NCBI RefSeq assembly: GCF_045865695.1
Contig: NZ_BAACAP010000255.1
Coordinates: 1 to 64,000, forward strand
Reading direction: 5' to 3'
Length of the DNA: 64,000 nucleotides
Source: Scytonema sp045865695
GTDB taxonomy: Bacteria; Cyanobacteriota; Cyanobacteriia; Cyanobacteriales; Nostocaceae
Shown here: positions 18,601 to 28,249 of the stretch, one piece after another
Position numbering within the stretch: position 1 is the first letter of the stretch
How the letters are laid out: the number at the start of each line of letters is the position of its first letter
Program-made: the position numbers and the translations under genes
Notes under the pieces: generated by a model
The model's database searches: none
Told to the model about the DNA's origin: nothing
What the model saw: the letters and a program-made list of their open reading frames with translations, nothing else

Positions 18601-21582
18601 AATCTGACATTGCTCAAACAATTCCTCCAGAGAATATTTTTTACTAGGATTGCTAAAAGCTCCTAAATGTGTTATAGCAAGATTAATATAGGCAGTACAT
18701 AAACGATCCAACCACTGTCTTTTCTCTTGATAAGCTTGGTTGTCAAATTCCGAAGCTCCGACACGAGCTTGGAGTTGACCAACTTCTACCAGAGATTGCC
18801 AAAGTTCTGACGCTGTTAACTTGGGTTGTACGTCTCTTTGTACAGGTGATAATTTTTGCGGTTCAATCCAGTATCTTTGTCGCTCAAAGGGATATGTTGG
18901 CAAGGGAAGGCGATGTCGGCGCTCATGGGCATAAAATCCCGACCAATCAATCTTGACGGACTCAAGCCATAGCTGACCTAATGTGTTCAAGATGAAAGCA
19001 ACATCTGACTGTTGCTCATAAGCATAACGCAGCGAGGACAACACTATTTTGTCATCACCAGAAACATTTTCTAAACATTGCACTGCCAAGCTGCTTAATG
19101 CCTGTCCCGGACCTACCTCTAACAAAATTGGACTGTGTTGTGTCCACAACTGGTGTACTCCCGAGCCAAAGCGCACGGGTTGACACATATGCTGTGTCCA
19201 GTAGCTCGGATTTGTGGCTTGCTCTGCTATTATCCAAGTTCCTGTAACGTTTGATACATAGGGAATTTGCGGTGGCTTAAGATCGATATTGCGTACTACT
19301 TCAGTAAAAGAGTTAGCGATCGCGGACATCATGTAAGAATGAAAGGCATGGGAGGTTTGCAATTGGCGACAAGCTAACCCCTTAGCGCTTAAGGACTGTG
19401 CTAATTCCTCTACAGCCTCTGTAGTTCCAGCAAGCACGCACTGAGATGAGCCATTGACTGCTGACAATGAAAGATTTTTGCTCAAAAAAGGTTGTACTTC
19501 TGTCTCAGAAAGGGGAACCGCCAGCATTGCTCCGCCTGGTAGCTCTTGAATCATTTGCGCTCTTTTAGCAACCAGAGTAATAGCGTCTTCTAGAGATAAC
19601 ACCCCTGCTAGAGTTGCTGCTACATATTCACCAATGCTGTAGCCAATCATTGCTACTGGACGAATCCCCCACGACATCCATAATTGAGCTAAAGCATACT
19701 CAATAGCAAATAGCGCTGGTTGGGTAAGATAGGTTTGATTCAGTTTTTGTGTGGCGGGATCTACTGGTAGGCGAGCGCGACCAAGCATTTGCCGTAAATC
19801 GATACCCGATTTTTCTTTTGTTGCTTCTTGCTTTTCGGTTGTTGAATGGGAAGTAGGATAAATGACTTCTTTGAGGTCAACACTCAACAAAGGTTGGAAG
19901 AGAGAACAACAGCGATCGAGGTGTTCGCGAAAAGTGGGCTCGACTTGATAAAGTTCAAGAGCCATGTTAATATATTGCGTCCCTAAACCAGTAAACATGA
20001 AAGCTACTGGGCGCTCATTCGTCTCCTCAGTGGTCGTCAGAACTCGTTTGGGGTTTTGGAAAGCAATTATGGCATCTTGAATGTCTTGACAAATAACCGT
20101 GCGCCGATAGCTAAAAGGGTGACGACCAACTTGCAGCGTATAAGCTACATCCGCAAGGTTAAGTTCGGGGTGCTGCTGGAGGCGATCGGTTAAATTAGCT
20201 GTTGCAGTTTCTAAGGCTGAATCAGTTTTGGCAGACAACATCAGTAACTGCCAAGGACGAGATTTGCCAGAAGATTCAACCATCGGAGCTTCTTCAAGGA
20301 CGATATGGGCATTAGTCCCTCCAAGACCAAAAGAACTGACCCCAGCGCGACGGGGTGTCCCATTCGTTTGCCATGCAGACAGTTCGGTATTGACATAGAA
20401 GGGGCTACTGTCAAAGTCTATCTCGGGATTAGGGTCTTCAAAGTACAAGCTAGGCGGTATTTGTCTCTGCTTCAGAGCTAAGGCAGTTTTAATCAAGCTC
20501 GTGACGCCAGCAGCAGTATTCAAATGGCTAACATTTGGTTTGACCGAGCCGATCGCGCAAAAACCTTTCTTATTGGTTCTAGCACGAAACACCTTTGACA
20601 ACGCCCGAAATTCGATTGGATCGCCCAAGGCTGTACCCGTTCCATGCGTCTCGATATAAGTGATTGTTTCCGGGTCAAATCCGGCGATTGCTTGTGCTTC
20701 TGCGATCGCCTCTGCTTGACCCGCAACACTAGGTGCCGTATAACTAACTTTCACTGCACCATCATTATTAATAGCAGAACCTTTAATAACCGCATAAATA
20801 GAGTCCCCATCCGCTACAGCATCCTCTAGTCTCTTGAGAACAACAATACCAACGCCTCTGCCAAAAGGACCGCCTTGGGCTTGTGCATCAAAGGCACGAG
20901 TGTGAGCATCGGGAGAAGCCATTCCACCTGCTTGATAGAAATAACCTTCTATTTGCGGAGTTTGGATTGCAATACCACCAGCCAGCGCCATATCACACTG
21001 ATAACTCAACAATCCTCGACACGCCAGATGAACTGCTACAAGGGAAGTAGAGCAAGCTGTACCAATGCTGACACTAGGACCCTTTAGATTTAACTTGTAA
21101 GAAGTTCGTGTAGATATTGAATCCTTATCATTGCCAAGGGCAATTTGCATGTTTAGCGATTTGAACAACTCAGGGTGTGAAGCAAGATTATTGAGTAAGT
21201 ATGTACTTAAATTGCCCCCAGCATAAATACCAGTTAAGTTCTTATCTGCTTTTGGATTATAACCAGCATTTTCCAACGCTTCCCAAGCACACTCCAAAAA
21301 AACTCGCTGTTGAGGATCGAGAATTTCAGCTTCTCTAGGAGAGTAGCCAAAGAATGAAGCGTCAAACATCTCAATGTCTTCTAACACAAACCCAGCTTTC
21401 ACATAGTTGGGATCGCGCAAACAAGCGGAGTCTACACCTTGTGCAACTAACTCTTCATCGCTGAACAATGAAATAGATTCCACACCGTTGCACAAATTCT
21501 GCCAAAACTGAGCTACACCTTTGGCTCCAGGGAATCGCCCTGCCATGCCAATAACGGCTATGCCTTTCAACCCATTATTCAT
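15694..21582 (-). CDS. Type I PKS: KS-AT-MT-KR(degenerate)-ACP
   Basis: 1962 residues. KS (1-430) has the triad Cys177 (TACSTS), His313 (ETHGTGT) and His353. AT (about 525-850) has the catalytic Ser in GYSIGEY (Ser649) rather than GHSxG, a substrate motif HAFHS (745), and an entry motif FTGLGTQ where most ATs read FPGQGxQ, so the usual oxyanion Gln is Leu. A SAM methyltransferase follows (about 1000-1290, VLEIGAGTGTATAEL). The KR-like region (about 1575-1800) has lost the NADPH motif (TGGLEDIG instead of TGGLGGIG) and the GRS segment (LEHDDFP), although Lys, Ser and Tyr positions remain. The C-terminal ACP has FFALGGDSL. The gene start overlaps the previous PKS stop by 8 bases. Expected outcome: one extension with an unusual AT, methylation and probably no ketoreduction. 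C- versus O-methylation cannot be decided by eye. Confidence 0.93.
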   Translation of the reverse strand: MNNGLKGIAVIGMAGRFPGAKGVAQFWQNLCNGVESISLFSDEELVAQGVDSACLRDPNYVKAGFVLEDIEMFDASFFGYSPREAEILDPQQRVFLECAWEALENAGYNPKADKNLTGIYAGGNLSTYLLNNLASHPELFKSLNMQIALGNDKDSISTRTSYKLNLKGPSVSIGTACSTSLVAVHLACRGLLSYQCDMALAGGIAIQTPQIEGYFYQAGGMASPDAHTRAFDAQAQGGPFGRGVGIVVLKRLEDAVADGDSIYAVIKGSAINNDGAVKVSYTAPSVAGQAEAIAEAQAIAGFDPETITYIETHGTGTALGDPIEFRALSKVFRARTNKKGFCAIGSVKPNVSHLNTAAGVTSLIKTALALKQRQIPPSLYFEDPNPEIDFDSSPFYVNTELSAWQTNGTPRRAGVSSFGLGGTNAHIVLEEAPMVESSGKSRPWQLLMLSAKTDSALETATANLTDRLQQHPELNLADVAYTLQVGRHPFSYRRTVICQDIQDAIIAFQNPKRVLTTTEETNERPVAFMFTGLGTQYINMALELYQVEPTFREHLDRCCSLFQPLLSVDLKEVIYPTSHSTTEKQEATKEKSGIDLRQMLGRARLPVDPATQKLNQTYLTQPALFAIEYALAQLWMSWGIRPVAMIGYSIGEYVAATLAGVLSLEDAITLVAKRAQMIQELPGGAMLAVPLSETEVQPFLSKNLSLSAVNGSSQCVLAGTTEAVEELAQSLSAKGLACRQLQTSHAFHSYMMSAIANSFTEVVRNIDLKPPQIPYVSNVTGTWIIAEQATNPSYWTQHMCQPVRFGSGVHQLWTQHSPILLEVGPGQALSSLAVQCLENVSGDDKIVLSSLRYAYEQQSDVAFILNTLGQLWLESVKIDWSGFYAHERRHRLPLPTYPFERQRYWIEPQKLSPVQRDVQPKLTASELWQSLVEVGQLQARVGASEFDNQAYQEKRQWLDRLCTAYINLAITHLGAFSNPSKKYSLEELFEQCQIIPRYRELLGRWLEILVEQGQLHQEQELFTNLMPLSTDSVNELLAEVRARWTDTLQQIDLLQLYGENMVAILTGEKEPLEFHVSTLVKEGEFSVQSLPSHNYYNSIMRVCTKQLVKSLPPEVKLRVLEIGAGTGTATAELLPILPSEQTNYTFTDVGGFFLNAAKKKFSDYPFIEYRLLDISLSPLEQGYEKHSYDVVVAFKVLHVAKNIGQTLEHVRSLLAPNGLLLLWETTQATLEAEVIDALIMNPIEDPEGKRNMGNPFISKDEWQEELKSHGFVEVAAFSEFEAFREHVIVAQASSSTTHEVPAAFTALLHEQNAPKTHEVSLGKKLNVADWFYIPSWKRSLPPQLNGQVKQAECWLVFVDEYGLGAQIVKRLELEGHDLITVKIGEQFGSRSESTEEQFGKRAYTINPQQGDDYNTLLKELRAQDLTPKRIIHLWSVTQSELTDFNTAQEQGFYSLLFLVQALGKQNFTDELQLAVISNNVQAVTGVENVCPEKATVLGLVKVIPQEYSNIRCRSIDVIIPSAGGWQEEKFVEQLLNELRANSPDSAIAYRGLERWVQTYEPVQLDASVPKTPRLREQGVYLITGGLEDIGLVIAEHLAKTVQAKLLLLEHDDFPNREEWEEWLVTHDEQDNISRKILKVQELEKLGALVLILSANVVNLEQMHWAKARAQKQFGELNGVFHTAKVPVEKLFSPIVEIDHTECEQQFQAKVQGLLVLEEVLQSQKLDFCLLMSSLTSVLGGLGSVGYSAVSLLTDAFAYQHNQKNPVSWMSVNWDAWQFGADNQQIPSGTSLAEFAIEPPEGINALEYILLWSQYHQIVISTGNLQSRIDQWINLESRQEKSAAQQVNLSSRHSRPNLKNTYVAPSNDAERKLAEIFQELLGIEPIGIHDSFFALGGDSLTGTVLISQVRKNFQVELPVRSLFEAPTVAELALVIEEIVIEELEKLEDQNSQLFRGEVGDLVS

Positions 21583-24500
21583 AAACCCTTCTCCTTTGCT
21601 TCATCAGTTGCATTTCTTCGGCAATCGCCGCTTCTTGCCTCTTGGCACGCTCTTGTGCTTGCTCAAAAGCAGGTTGTTCATTATTTTCTCGACTGAGATA
21701 TGTTGCTAAGGCACTTATAGTAGGATATTCAAATAAGTCACCCGTTGAGAGATTGCGGCTCAATGCAGCCTGTAGTTTGCTGCGTATTTGCACCAACAGA
21801 AGTGAATCGCCGCCAAGCTCAAAGAAGTTGTCATGGACACCGACTTGTTCTCTTCCAAGAAGTTCTTGCCAAATGACAGAGATTTTTTGCTCGATTTCAT
21901 TTGTGGGAGCAACATAGGCATTACTCAATTGCGGTCTTGGATATGTTGGTTTAGAGAGATTATCCCTCTCTATGGCTTCCAAGGCACTTGGCTCCTTACC
22001 GATCCCATTTGATGGAACTTGAGTCAGGAAATCATAGGTTGATACCAAAACCTGGGAAAATGTACTCTCCAAAATGCGGCTGAACGCCTCTACTCCTTCT
22101 TTTGGTGATAACCCTTGCTGAAGTAGTTGTCTTTGATACGCATTGACAGGTGTAGTGGGTTTTTTATTGAGTCCACCAAAAGCAGAATGCCGCGAGTCAG
22201 AAAAGGCTGTTCTGACTGTTTGTTGGTGACTAACCCCGTTTTTTGGAACAACCTCGGTACTCAGAAAGTCTTGATTTTGAATAGATACAACAATCTTGCC
22301 GATATGCTTAGCCCTAGCCATATATTCAAAGGCGCGAGCGACTGAATTCATGGGAAAGACCTGATGAGGCAGGGAATTGAAATTTCCGTCCTGGAAATGT
22401 TGCACAACTTCGTGCCACAAGTCACTAAAGTGAGGAAGTTGCCGATCTACGTTGATAGCAAAAAAGGATAAGCATTTTGCAAAAACTCCTAGACCTAGTT
22501 GGCTGTTGTTGAGGAGATCGCGCTTGCCAATTTCGAGAAAGCGTCCGTAAGGTGCGAGAGTTTCCAAGCTTCGGGTCAAGAATTCACCTGCAAGTGAATT
22601 CAAAACCACATCTACACCCCTGCTATTAGTACGTTGCATCACTTCATCGGCAAAACCCAAAGACCTAGAATCAAAGACGTGCTCAATGCCCAACGAACTC
22701 AAAAACGCCCGTTTTTCTGGGTTGCCAGCTGTAGCGAAGATTTCTGCTCCAACCCACTGAGCAATTTGCACTGCAGCTAAGCCAACTCCACCTGTAGCAG
22801 CATGGATGAGAACACGATCGCCCTGACTGAGCTTGCCCAATTTTATCAAGGAGTAGTAGGCTGTGGTAAAGGCTACCGGAAGTGTTGCTGCCTCTGACAA
22901 ACTCAGATGTTTGGGTTTGGGTGCAACTGACAAAGCGGAAGTCGTGAGAAATCGGCTAAAACAGCCGTCGCCAAGGGCGATCGCTTCATCTCCAATTTCA
23001 AACCCCTCAACACCTTCTCCCAACGCAACTATTTTTCCGGCACACTCCAAACCAAACTTGAGATCGACATCAGATGGTATGGGAAGCATTCCTAGAGCGA
23101 GGAGTACTTCCTTAAAGTTGAGACCAGTCGCACCAACCTCAATTTCTACCTCGCCTGGACCTGGTTGCTGGCGTAATGCCCTTTGAAATGTCAAAGTCTC
23201 TAAAATGCCAGGAGAGGAAATTTGCAAACAGAAGTTTTGGCTTTCAGGAAGAGGAGATTGTTGTTGAGTAGAGCTTGTATCACTTTCTACCTTTCGCAGA
23301 GTATACTCTTCTATCTCGACCAACCCTCTTCCTTGGTCATCCATAATAGTGATGTCAAATTTCAGAGTATCGTTTCGGGACGAGTCATTTTTGGTACATC
23401 TAATATAACTGTATACTTTTTCAGGTAAAGATTCTTTGAACTTCAACCTTTTATAAGAAAACGGTAAGTAAACGCCTTCAGAGTTGAGGGTTAGAAAACC
23501 ATTAGCATTGTCTAGTAAAGCAGGATGCAACTTATATGTGTTGATGTCAGCAGCAAATTCTCTTGGCAATTCCAGGGTTGCAAACCCCTGAAAAGTCCCG
23601 AATTTTGCCTGCTTTAAGTTGTTCCATCTGGAGCCAAATTCTATGTATCCTACTTGAAGTTTACTCTCACCTTCTGAAATGCTGATTGAGCGATCGCTAC
23701 ATCTGGCTGCAATTTCTTCAATGTCATATTTTTGAGGCGATTCTGCTTCTAGAATGGCTATTTCACCTCTAGCGTGTTCAAGCCATTTATCTTCCCCAGA
23801 ATTCAATTGGCTGATAATTGAAAATTCAAATTTATCTCCCTGCTTTTTCAGAAGTGTACGAACTTCCTTTTCCTCATTTGCTTCTATAACTAAAGGAGCG
23901 AGAAAATATACTTCGCGGATTTCAATTATGCAATTCTGAGCGTGGTTTTCAACAGCGGCTCTAGCCATTTCTAGGTAGGCTGTTCCTGGAAGTGTTGCTT
24001 TTCCCATCACCTTGTGTTCATCCAGAACCCAGTGTTTGATGACACTCAAGTTGGAAATATATATCTCTTGCTCCGAACCATCGACAATATATTTGTCGAA
24101 TAAAGGATGGTTCACTTCTTGAAATTGAGGTTTAGGAATATCTAGCGTTTGGGCAGATTGTTTCGCCGCTTCTGCTGCCATACCCACTTCTTGCCAAGCA
24201 GACCAATTAATAGCTACAGTGAATGTGCTATCTTGATTCCTCTTGTGAAGAGCAAAAGCGTCAAGAAAAGCATTGGCACTGACGTAATCCACCTGCCCAA
24301 ATTCACCTTGGATGGCAGACATTGAGGAACATAGGACAAAGAAATCTAGCTGAGCGTTTTGGAAAAGACTATTAAGAACTAGCGTTCCTTTGACTTTAGG
24401 TGCCAAAATACTTTTTGTCACTTCCGCTGTTTTACGTTGAATTACGCCACCTCCGGGAACCCCAGCAGCGTGGATCGCACCATTGAACTTGCCAAACTGC

Positions 24501-27500
24501 TCCTGCGCCTTTTGGATCGCCCAATGCATTTGTTCAAAATTGGTAACATCAGCGCTCGCCACCAAAATTTCTGCACCCAGTTGTTCGAGTTCCTGCACTT
24601 TGAGAATCTTGCGGCTAGTACTGTCTTGCTCGCCGCGCTCGGTTAGCCACTCACTCCACTTGTCTCGATCGGGAAATTCCGAACGTCCCACAAGCAGCAG
24701 TTTTGCTTGTACTGTCAAAGCCAAATGCTCCGCCAGTGTAAGTCCAATTCCTCCGAGTCCACCTGTAATTAAATAGACTCCTTTTTCCCTTAATCTTAGT
24801 GTTTTTGCGGTATCTTTACCCAAACGGACAGGTTCAAAGTGTTGTACCCAACGGTGGTTTCCCCGGTAGGCGATCGCTGAGTCAGAGGATTGAGCTTCTA
24901 GTTCGTTCAGCAACTGGTCTATAAGTTTCTCACCTTGCCAACTTTTTACGAGCGTGGGAATTACAACATCAATGCTGCGACAACTAATGTCGGGATATTC
25001 TTGCGGGATAACCTTAACAGGTCCAAGGACAGTTGCCTTTTCAGGACATAGCACCTCTTCACCTGTCACTTCCTGCATATTGTTGGAGATAACTGCTATA
25101 TGTAATTGCTCGGTAAGGTTTTGTTTTCCAAGTGCCTGAGCGAGAAATAACAGACTGTAGAATCCTAAATCTTCAGCTTTGTCAACTGCTGCTAGCTTTA
25201 ATTCTACGTTATCGACAGGCGTGATATTCCATAAATGCACAATCGTGCTTGGGAACTTGTTTTGTGCTAGAAGTTCCTTACACAAGGCATCGTAGTCATC
25301 CCTTTGTTGAGGATTCAGCGTGTATTCGCACTCGCTGTGTTTAGTGAACTCCGAACCAATACTGACGGCGATCGCATCCCGACCTTCCAGTGCCAGTCGT
25401 TTCACTAATTCTTCACCTAAGCCGCACTCATCGGCAAACACAAGAGTACAAGACAAAGCCGACTTTTCACTCTTGTGCTTTTCAGGTAGTGGAGAGCGTT
25501 TCCATGATGGGACGTAAAACCAATTGGCAATGTCTGGCTTTTTACTTGGTAGAGAAGTGGACAATGGCTCTACACTCGTCTTGACAGTTACGGCTGGTTT
25601 TTGAGCTTGAATCCAGTAACGCTGGCGCTCAAAGGGATATGTTGGTAAGGGGAGACGATGACGGTGCTCGTTGGCATAAAATCCTGACCAATCCACCTGT
25701 ACTCCATGTAGCCAGAGTTTGCCTAGTGTGTTCAGTAAAAACGCCACATCTGACTGTTTTTCCTTAGGATGTCGTAATGAACAGAGTGCTGGGGAATCTG
25801 AATGCTTTTGAGCAAAAGTACACAAGCTGCGTCCTGGACCAACTTCCAGTAAAATCGGATTTGGTTCTTGCAACAATGTAGAAATGCCAGCTGCAAACTG
25901 CACGGGTTGCCGTAAATGTCTTGCCCAGTAATTCGGATCTGTGGCTTGTTCTGTTGTAATCCAGGTTCCAGTGACGTTAGAGATAAAAGGAATTTGCGGA
26001 GAATTTAGTTGAACTTTTTTAACTTCTTTGATGAATGGCTCAATGATGGGTTCCATCATCACAGAATGAAAGGCATGAGAAGTATGCAGACGGCGACATT
26101 CTACACTTGATGCTGCAAGTTGCTCATAAATCCTGCCTACAGCATCATGGGTTCCTGAAACTACACACAAGGAAGGAGCATTGCTAGCAGCTAATGATAA
26201 ATTTTCATTTAGTAAAGTTTTAATCTCTGTTTCTGCTTGCCCAACCGAAAGCATAGCACCTAGTGGCATTTGCTGCATCAGTCGCCCACGAATAGCAACC
26301 AGAATCAAAGTATCTTCAAGTAACATGACACCAGCAAGGCAAGCTGCTACATATTCCCCAATACTATGACCAATCATTGCCTGGGGAGAAATGCCCCATG
26401 ACATCCACAACTTAGCGAGAGCATATTCTATGACAAACAATGCAGGCTGAGTGATGTCAGTTTGTTGCAGTTTTTCTGCTGCGGCTTTTGATTCGGATTC
26501 CTTGGGATAAATGAGCGATCGCAAATCCAGCCCCAAATGAGGTTGAAGCAATTGACAGCACAAATCAACCTGCTCCCTAAAAATGGGCTCAGTCTGGTAA
26601 AGTTCTTTCCCCATATCCACATACTGAGCGCCCTGTCCGGGGAACATGAATACGATGGGGCGATCGCTACCTTCTTTTAAGCGAGTGAAAATTCTTTGAG
26701 GATCTCGTAACTGCAAGGCACTGGTTGCATCCTTAATATCTTGGCACACTAGCACGCGACGACGATCAAACTCAGCACGCCCCACTTGCAGCGTATAAGC
26801 CATATCCGCTAAGTTCACATCAGGATGTTGCTTGAGGTGTTGAACCAGGTTTTCCGTTGTAGTTTCCAGAGCCGAGTCAGTTTTAGCAGAAAGTACTAAC
26901 AACTGAACCGGGCGAGAAGGGCTAGAAGGTTCCAATGCTGGTGCTTCTTCTAGAATGACATGGGCATTAGTCCCACCTATACCCAAAGAACTGACACCAG
27001 CACGTCGAGGAGCACTTTCTGCTTTCCATTCTGCTAGCTGAGTATTAACGTAAAAGGGACTGTTGGCGAAATCAATCTTGGGATTGGGTTCCTCAAAATT
27101 CAAACTGGGTGGGATTTGTTTGTGTTTCAGGGCTAAAACAGTTTTAATCAGTCCTGCAATACCAGCTGCTGCATCTAAATGACCGATGTTTGTTTTAACT
27201 GAACCGATAGCACAAAAACTTTTTTTCTGGGTACTGCTACGAAAGACTCGAGAGAGTGCTGCAATTTCAATGGGATCGCCTAAGGCTGTACCAGTACCAT
27301 GAGCTTCAATATAGCTTATCGTCTCTGGCTCAACTCCTGCGAGCATCATCGCTTCGGCAATCACTTCTGCTTGACCATTCACGCTCGGTGCTGTATAGCC
27401 AACTTTACCAGAACCATCGTTATTTATAGCTGAACCTTTAATGACAGTATGAATGCAATCGCCATCTGCGATCGCATCGCTCAATCTCTTGAGAACGACA

Positions 27501-28249
27501 ATACCTACACCATTACCAATAGTTGTGCCCTGCGCTTTAGCATCAAAAGCACGACAGCGACCATCAGGAGATAATGTTCCTCCCTGTTCGTACAGATAAC
27601 CCGTTTTTTGCGGTACGTGGATAGAAACCCCACCAGCCAAAGCCATATCGCATTGGTAATTCAACAAACTTTGGCATGCGAGTGTTGTTGCAACTAATGA
27701 GGTGGAACACGCTGTTTGTACTGTAATACTTGGTCCAGTCAGATTTAATTTATAAGAAACACGGGTAGTCAGAAAATCTTTATCATTACCAATAACTGTT
27801 TGGTAGCATTGGGCTGAACCCATGCGCTCGCGATTTAAATCTAAAGAATAATAGTTATTGAGGCTAGCACCAGCATAAACTCCAATTCGACTTGTAAACT
27901 TAGCAGAGTCATAACCAGCATTTTCCAATGCTTGCCAAGCGCACTCCAAAAAAAGACGGTGTTGTGGGTCAGTGACTTCCGCTTCTTTGGCATTAAAACT
28001 AAAAAAGGAAGCGTCAAATAAATCGATATCTTCTAGTATGGCACTGGCTTTTACATAATTGGGAACGCTTAGTATATTAAGATCTATTCCTTCAGATACG
28101 ACTTCTTTATCTGTGAAGATAGAAATTGATTCTACACCATCCCGTAAATTCTGCCAAAACTCCTTAATATTTTTAGCACCGGGAAAACGCCCTGCTATGC
28201 CAATGATGGCGATCCCTTCCAAGGGCTCATAATCTTTAGCGCTATTCAT
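21575..28249 (-). CDS. Type I PKS: KS-AT-KR-DH-ER-ACP
   Basis: 2224 residues. KS triad: Cys181 (TACSTS), His317 (EAHGTGT), His357 (KTNIGHL). AT: FPGQGAQ, GHSIGEY (about 626) and HAFHS (about 729), a malonyl-type pattern. KR (about 1160-1370) is intact: TGGLGGIG, VGRSEFP, and the Ser/Tyr/Asn set (CSSMS, DYVSANAF). The DH (about 1395-1640) has HKVMGKATLPG but reads HPALLDNANG where HPALLDxxxQ is usual. ER (about 1700-2000) has GLNFKEVL and ATGGVGLAAVQ. ACP has FFELGGDSL (about 2146). The order KR before DH and ER differs from the canonical DH-ER-KR. If all domains work, a fully reduced two-carbon unit results. Its start overlaps the FAAL-NRPS stop by 8 bases, and it extends the aminoacyl chain made by that protein. 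Confidence 0.94.
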   Translation of the reverse strand: MNSAKDYEPLEGIAIIGIAGRFPGAKNIKEFWQNLRDGVESISIFTDKEVVSEGIDLNILSVPNYVKASAILEDIDLFDASFFSFNAKEAEVTDPQHRLFLECAWQALENAGYDSAKFTSRIGVYAGASLNNYYSLDLNRERMGSAQCYQTVIGNDKDFLTTRVSYKLNLTGPSITVQTACSTSLVATTLACQSLLNYQCDMALAGGVSIHVPQKTGYLYEQGGTLSPDGRCRAFDAKAQGTTIGNGVGIVVLKRLSDAIADGDCIHTVIKGSAINNDGSGKVGYTAPSVNGQAEVIAEAMMLAGVEPETISYIEAHGTGTALGDPIEIAALSRVFRSSTQKKSFCAIGSVKTNIGHLDAAAGIAGLIKTVLALKHKQIPPSLNFEEPNPKIDFANSPFYVNTQLAEWKAESAPRRAGVSSLGIGGTNAHVILEEAPALEPSSPSRPVQLLVLSAKTDSALETTTENLVQHLKQHPDVNLADMAYTLQVGRAEFDRRRVLVCQDIKDATSALQLRDPQRIFTRLKEGSDRPIVFMFPGQGAQYVDMGKELYQTEPIFREQVDLCCQLLQPHLGLDLRSLIYPKESESKAAAEKLQQTDITQPALFVIEYALAKLWMSWGISPQAMIGHSIGEYVAACLAGVMLLEDTLILVAIRGRLMQQMPLGAMLSVGQAETEIKTLLNENLSLAASNAPSLCVVSGTHDAVGRIYEQLAASSVECRRLHTSHAFHSVMMEPIIEPFIKEVKKVQLNSPQIPFISNVTGTWITTEQATDPNYWARHLRQPVQFAAGISTLLQEPNPILLEVGPGRSLCTFAQKHSDSPALCSLRHPKEKQSDVAFLLNTLGKLWLHGVQVDWSGFYANEHRHRLPLPTYPFERQRYWIQAQKPAVTVKTSVEPLSTSLPSKKPDIANWFYVPSWKRSPLPEKHKSEKSALSCTLVFADECGLGEELVKRLALEGRDAIAVSIGSEFTKHSECEYTLNPQQRDDYDALCKELLAQNKFPSTIVHLWNITPVDNVELKLAAVDKAEDLGFYSLLFLAQALGKQNLTEQLHIAVISNNMQEVTGEEVLCPEKATVLGPVKVIPQEYPDISCRSIDVVIPTLVKSWQGEKLIDQLLNELEAQSSDSAIAYRGNHRWVQHFEPVRLGKDTAKTLRLREKGVYLITGGLGGIGLTLAEHLALTVQAKLLLVGRSEFPDRDKWSEWLTERGEQDSTSRKILKVQELEQLGAEILVASADVTNFEQMHWAIQKAQEQFGKFNGAIHAAGVPGGGVIQRKTAEVTKSILAPKVKGTLVLNSLFQNAQLDFFVLCSSMSAIQGEFGQVDYVSANAFLDAFALHKRNQDSTFTVAINWSAWQEVGMAAEAAKQSAQTLDIPKPQFQEVNHPLFDKYIVDGSEQEIYISNLSVIKHWVLDEHKVMGKATLPGTAYLEMARAAVENHAQNCIIEIREVYFLAPLVIEANEEKEVRTLLKKQGDKFEFSIISQLNSGEDKWLEHARGEIAILEAESPQKYDIEEIAARCSDRSISISEGESKLQVGYIEFGSRWNNLKQAKFGTFQGFATLELPREFAADINTYKLHPALLDNANGFLTLNSEGVYLPFSYKRLKFKESLPEKVYSYIRCTKNDSSRNDTLKFDITIMDDQGRGLVEIEEYTLRKVESDTSSTQQQSPLPESQNFCLQISSPGILETLTFQRALRQQPGPGEVEIEVGATGLNFKEVLLALGMLPIPSDVDLKFGLECAGKIVALGEGVEGFEIGDEAIALGDGCFSRFLTTSALSVAPKPKHLSLSEAATLPVAFTTAYYSLIKLGKLSQGDRVLIHAATGGVGLAAVQIAQWVGAEIFATAGNPEKRAFLSSLGIEHVFDSRSLGFADEVMQRTNSRGVDVVLNSLAGEFLTRSLETLAPYGRFLEIGKRDLLNNSQLGLGVFAKCLSFFAINVDRQLPHFSDLWHEVVQHFQDGNFNSLPHQVFPMNSVARAFEYMARAKHIGKIVVSIQNQDFLSTEVVPKNGVSHQQTVRTAFSDSRHSAFGGLNKKPTTPVNAYQRQLLQQGLSPKEGVEAFSRILESTFSQVLVSTYDFLTQVPSNGIGKEPSALEAIERDNLSKPTYPRPQLSNAYVAPTNEIEQKISVIWQELLGREQVGVHDNFFELGGDSLLLVQIRSKLQAALSRNLSTGDLFEYPTISALATYLSRENNEQPAFEQAQERAKRQEAAIAEEMQLMKQRRRVYE

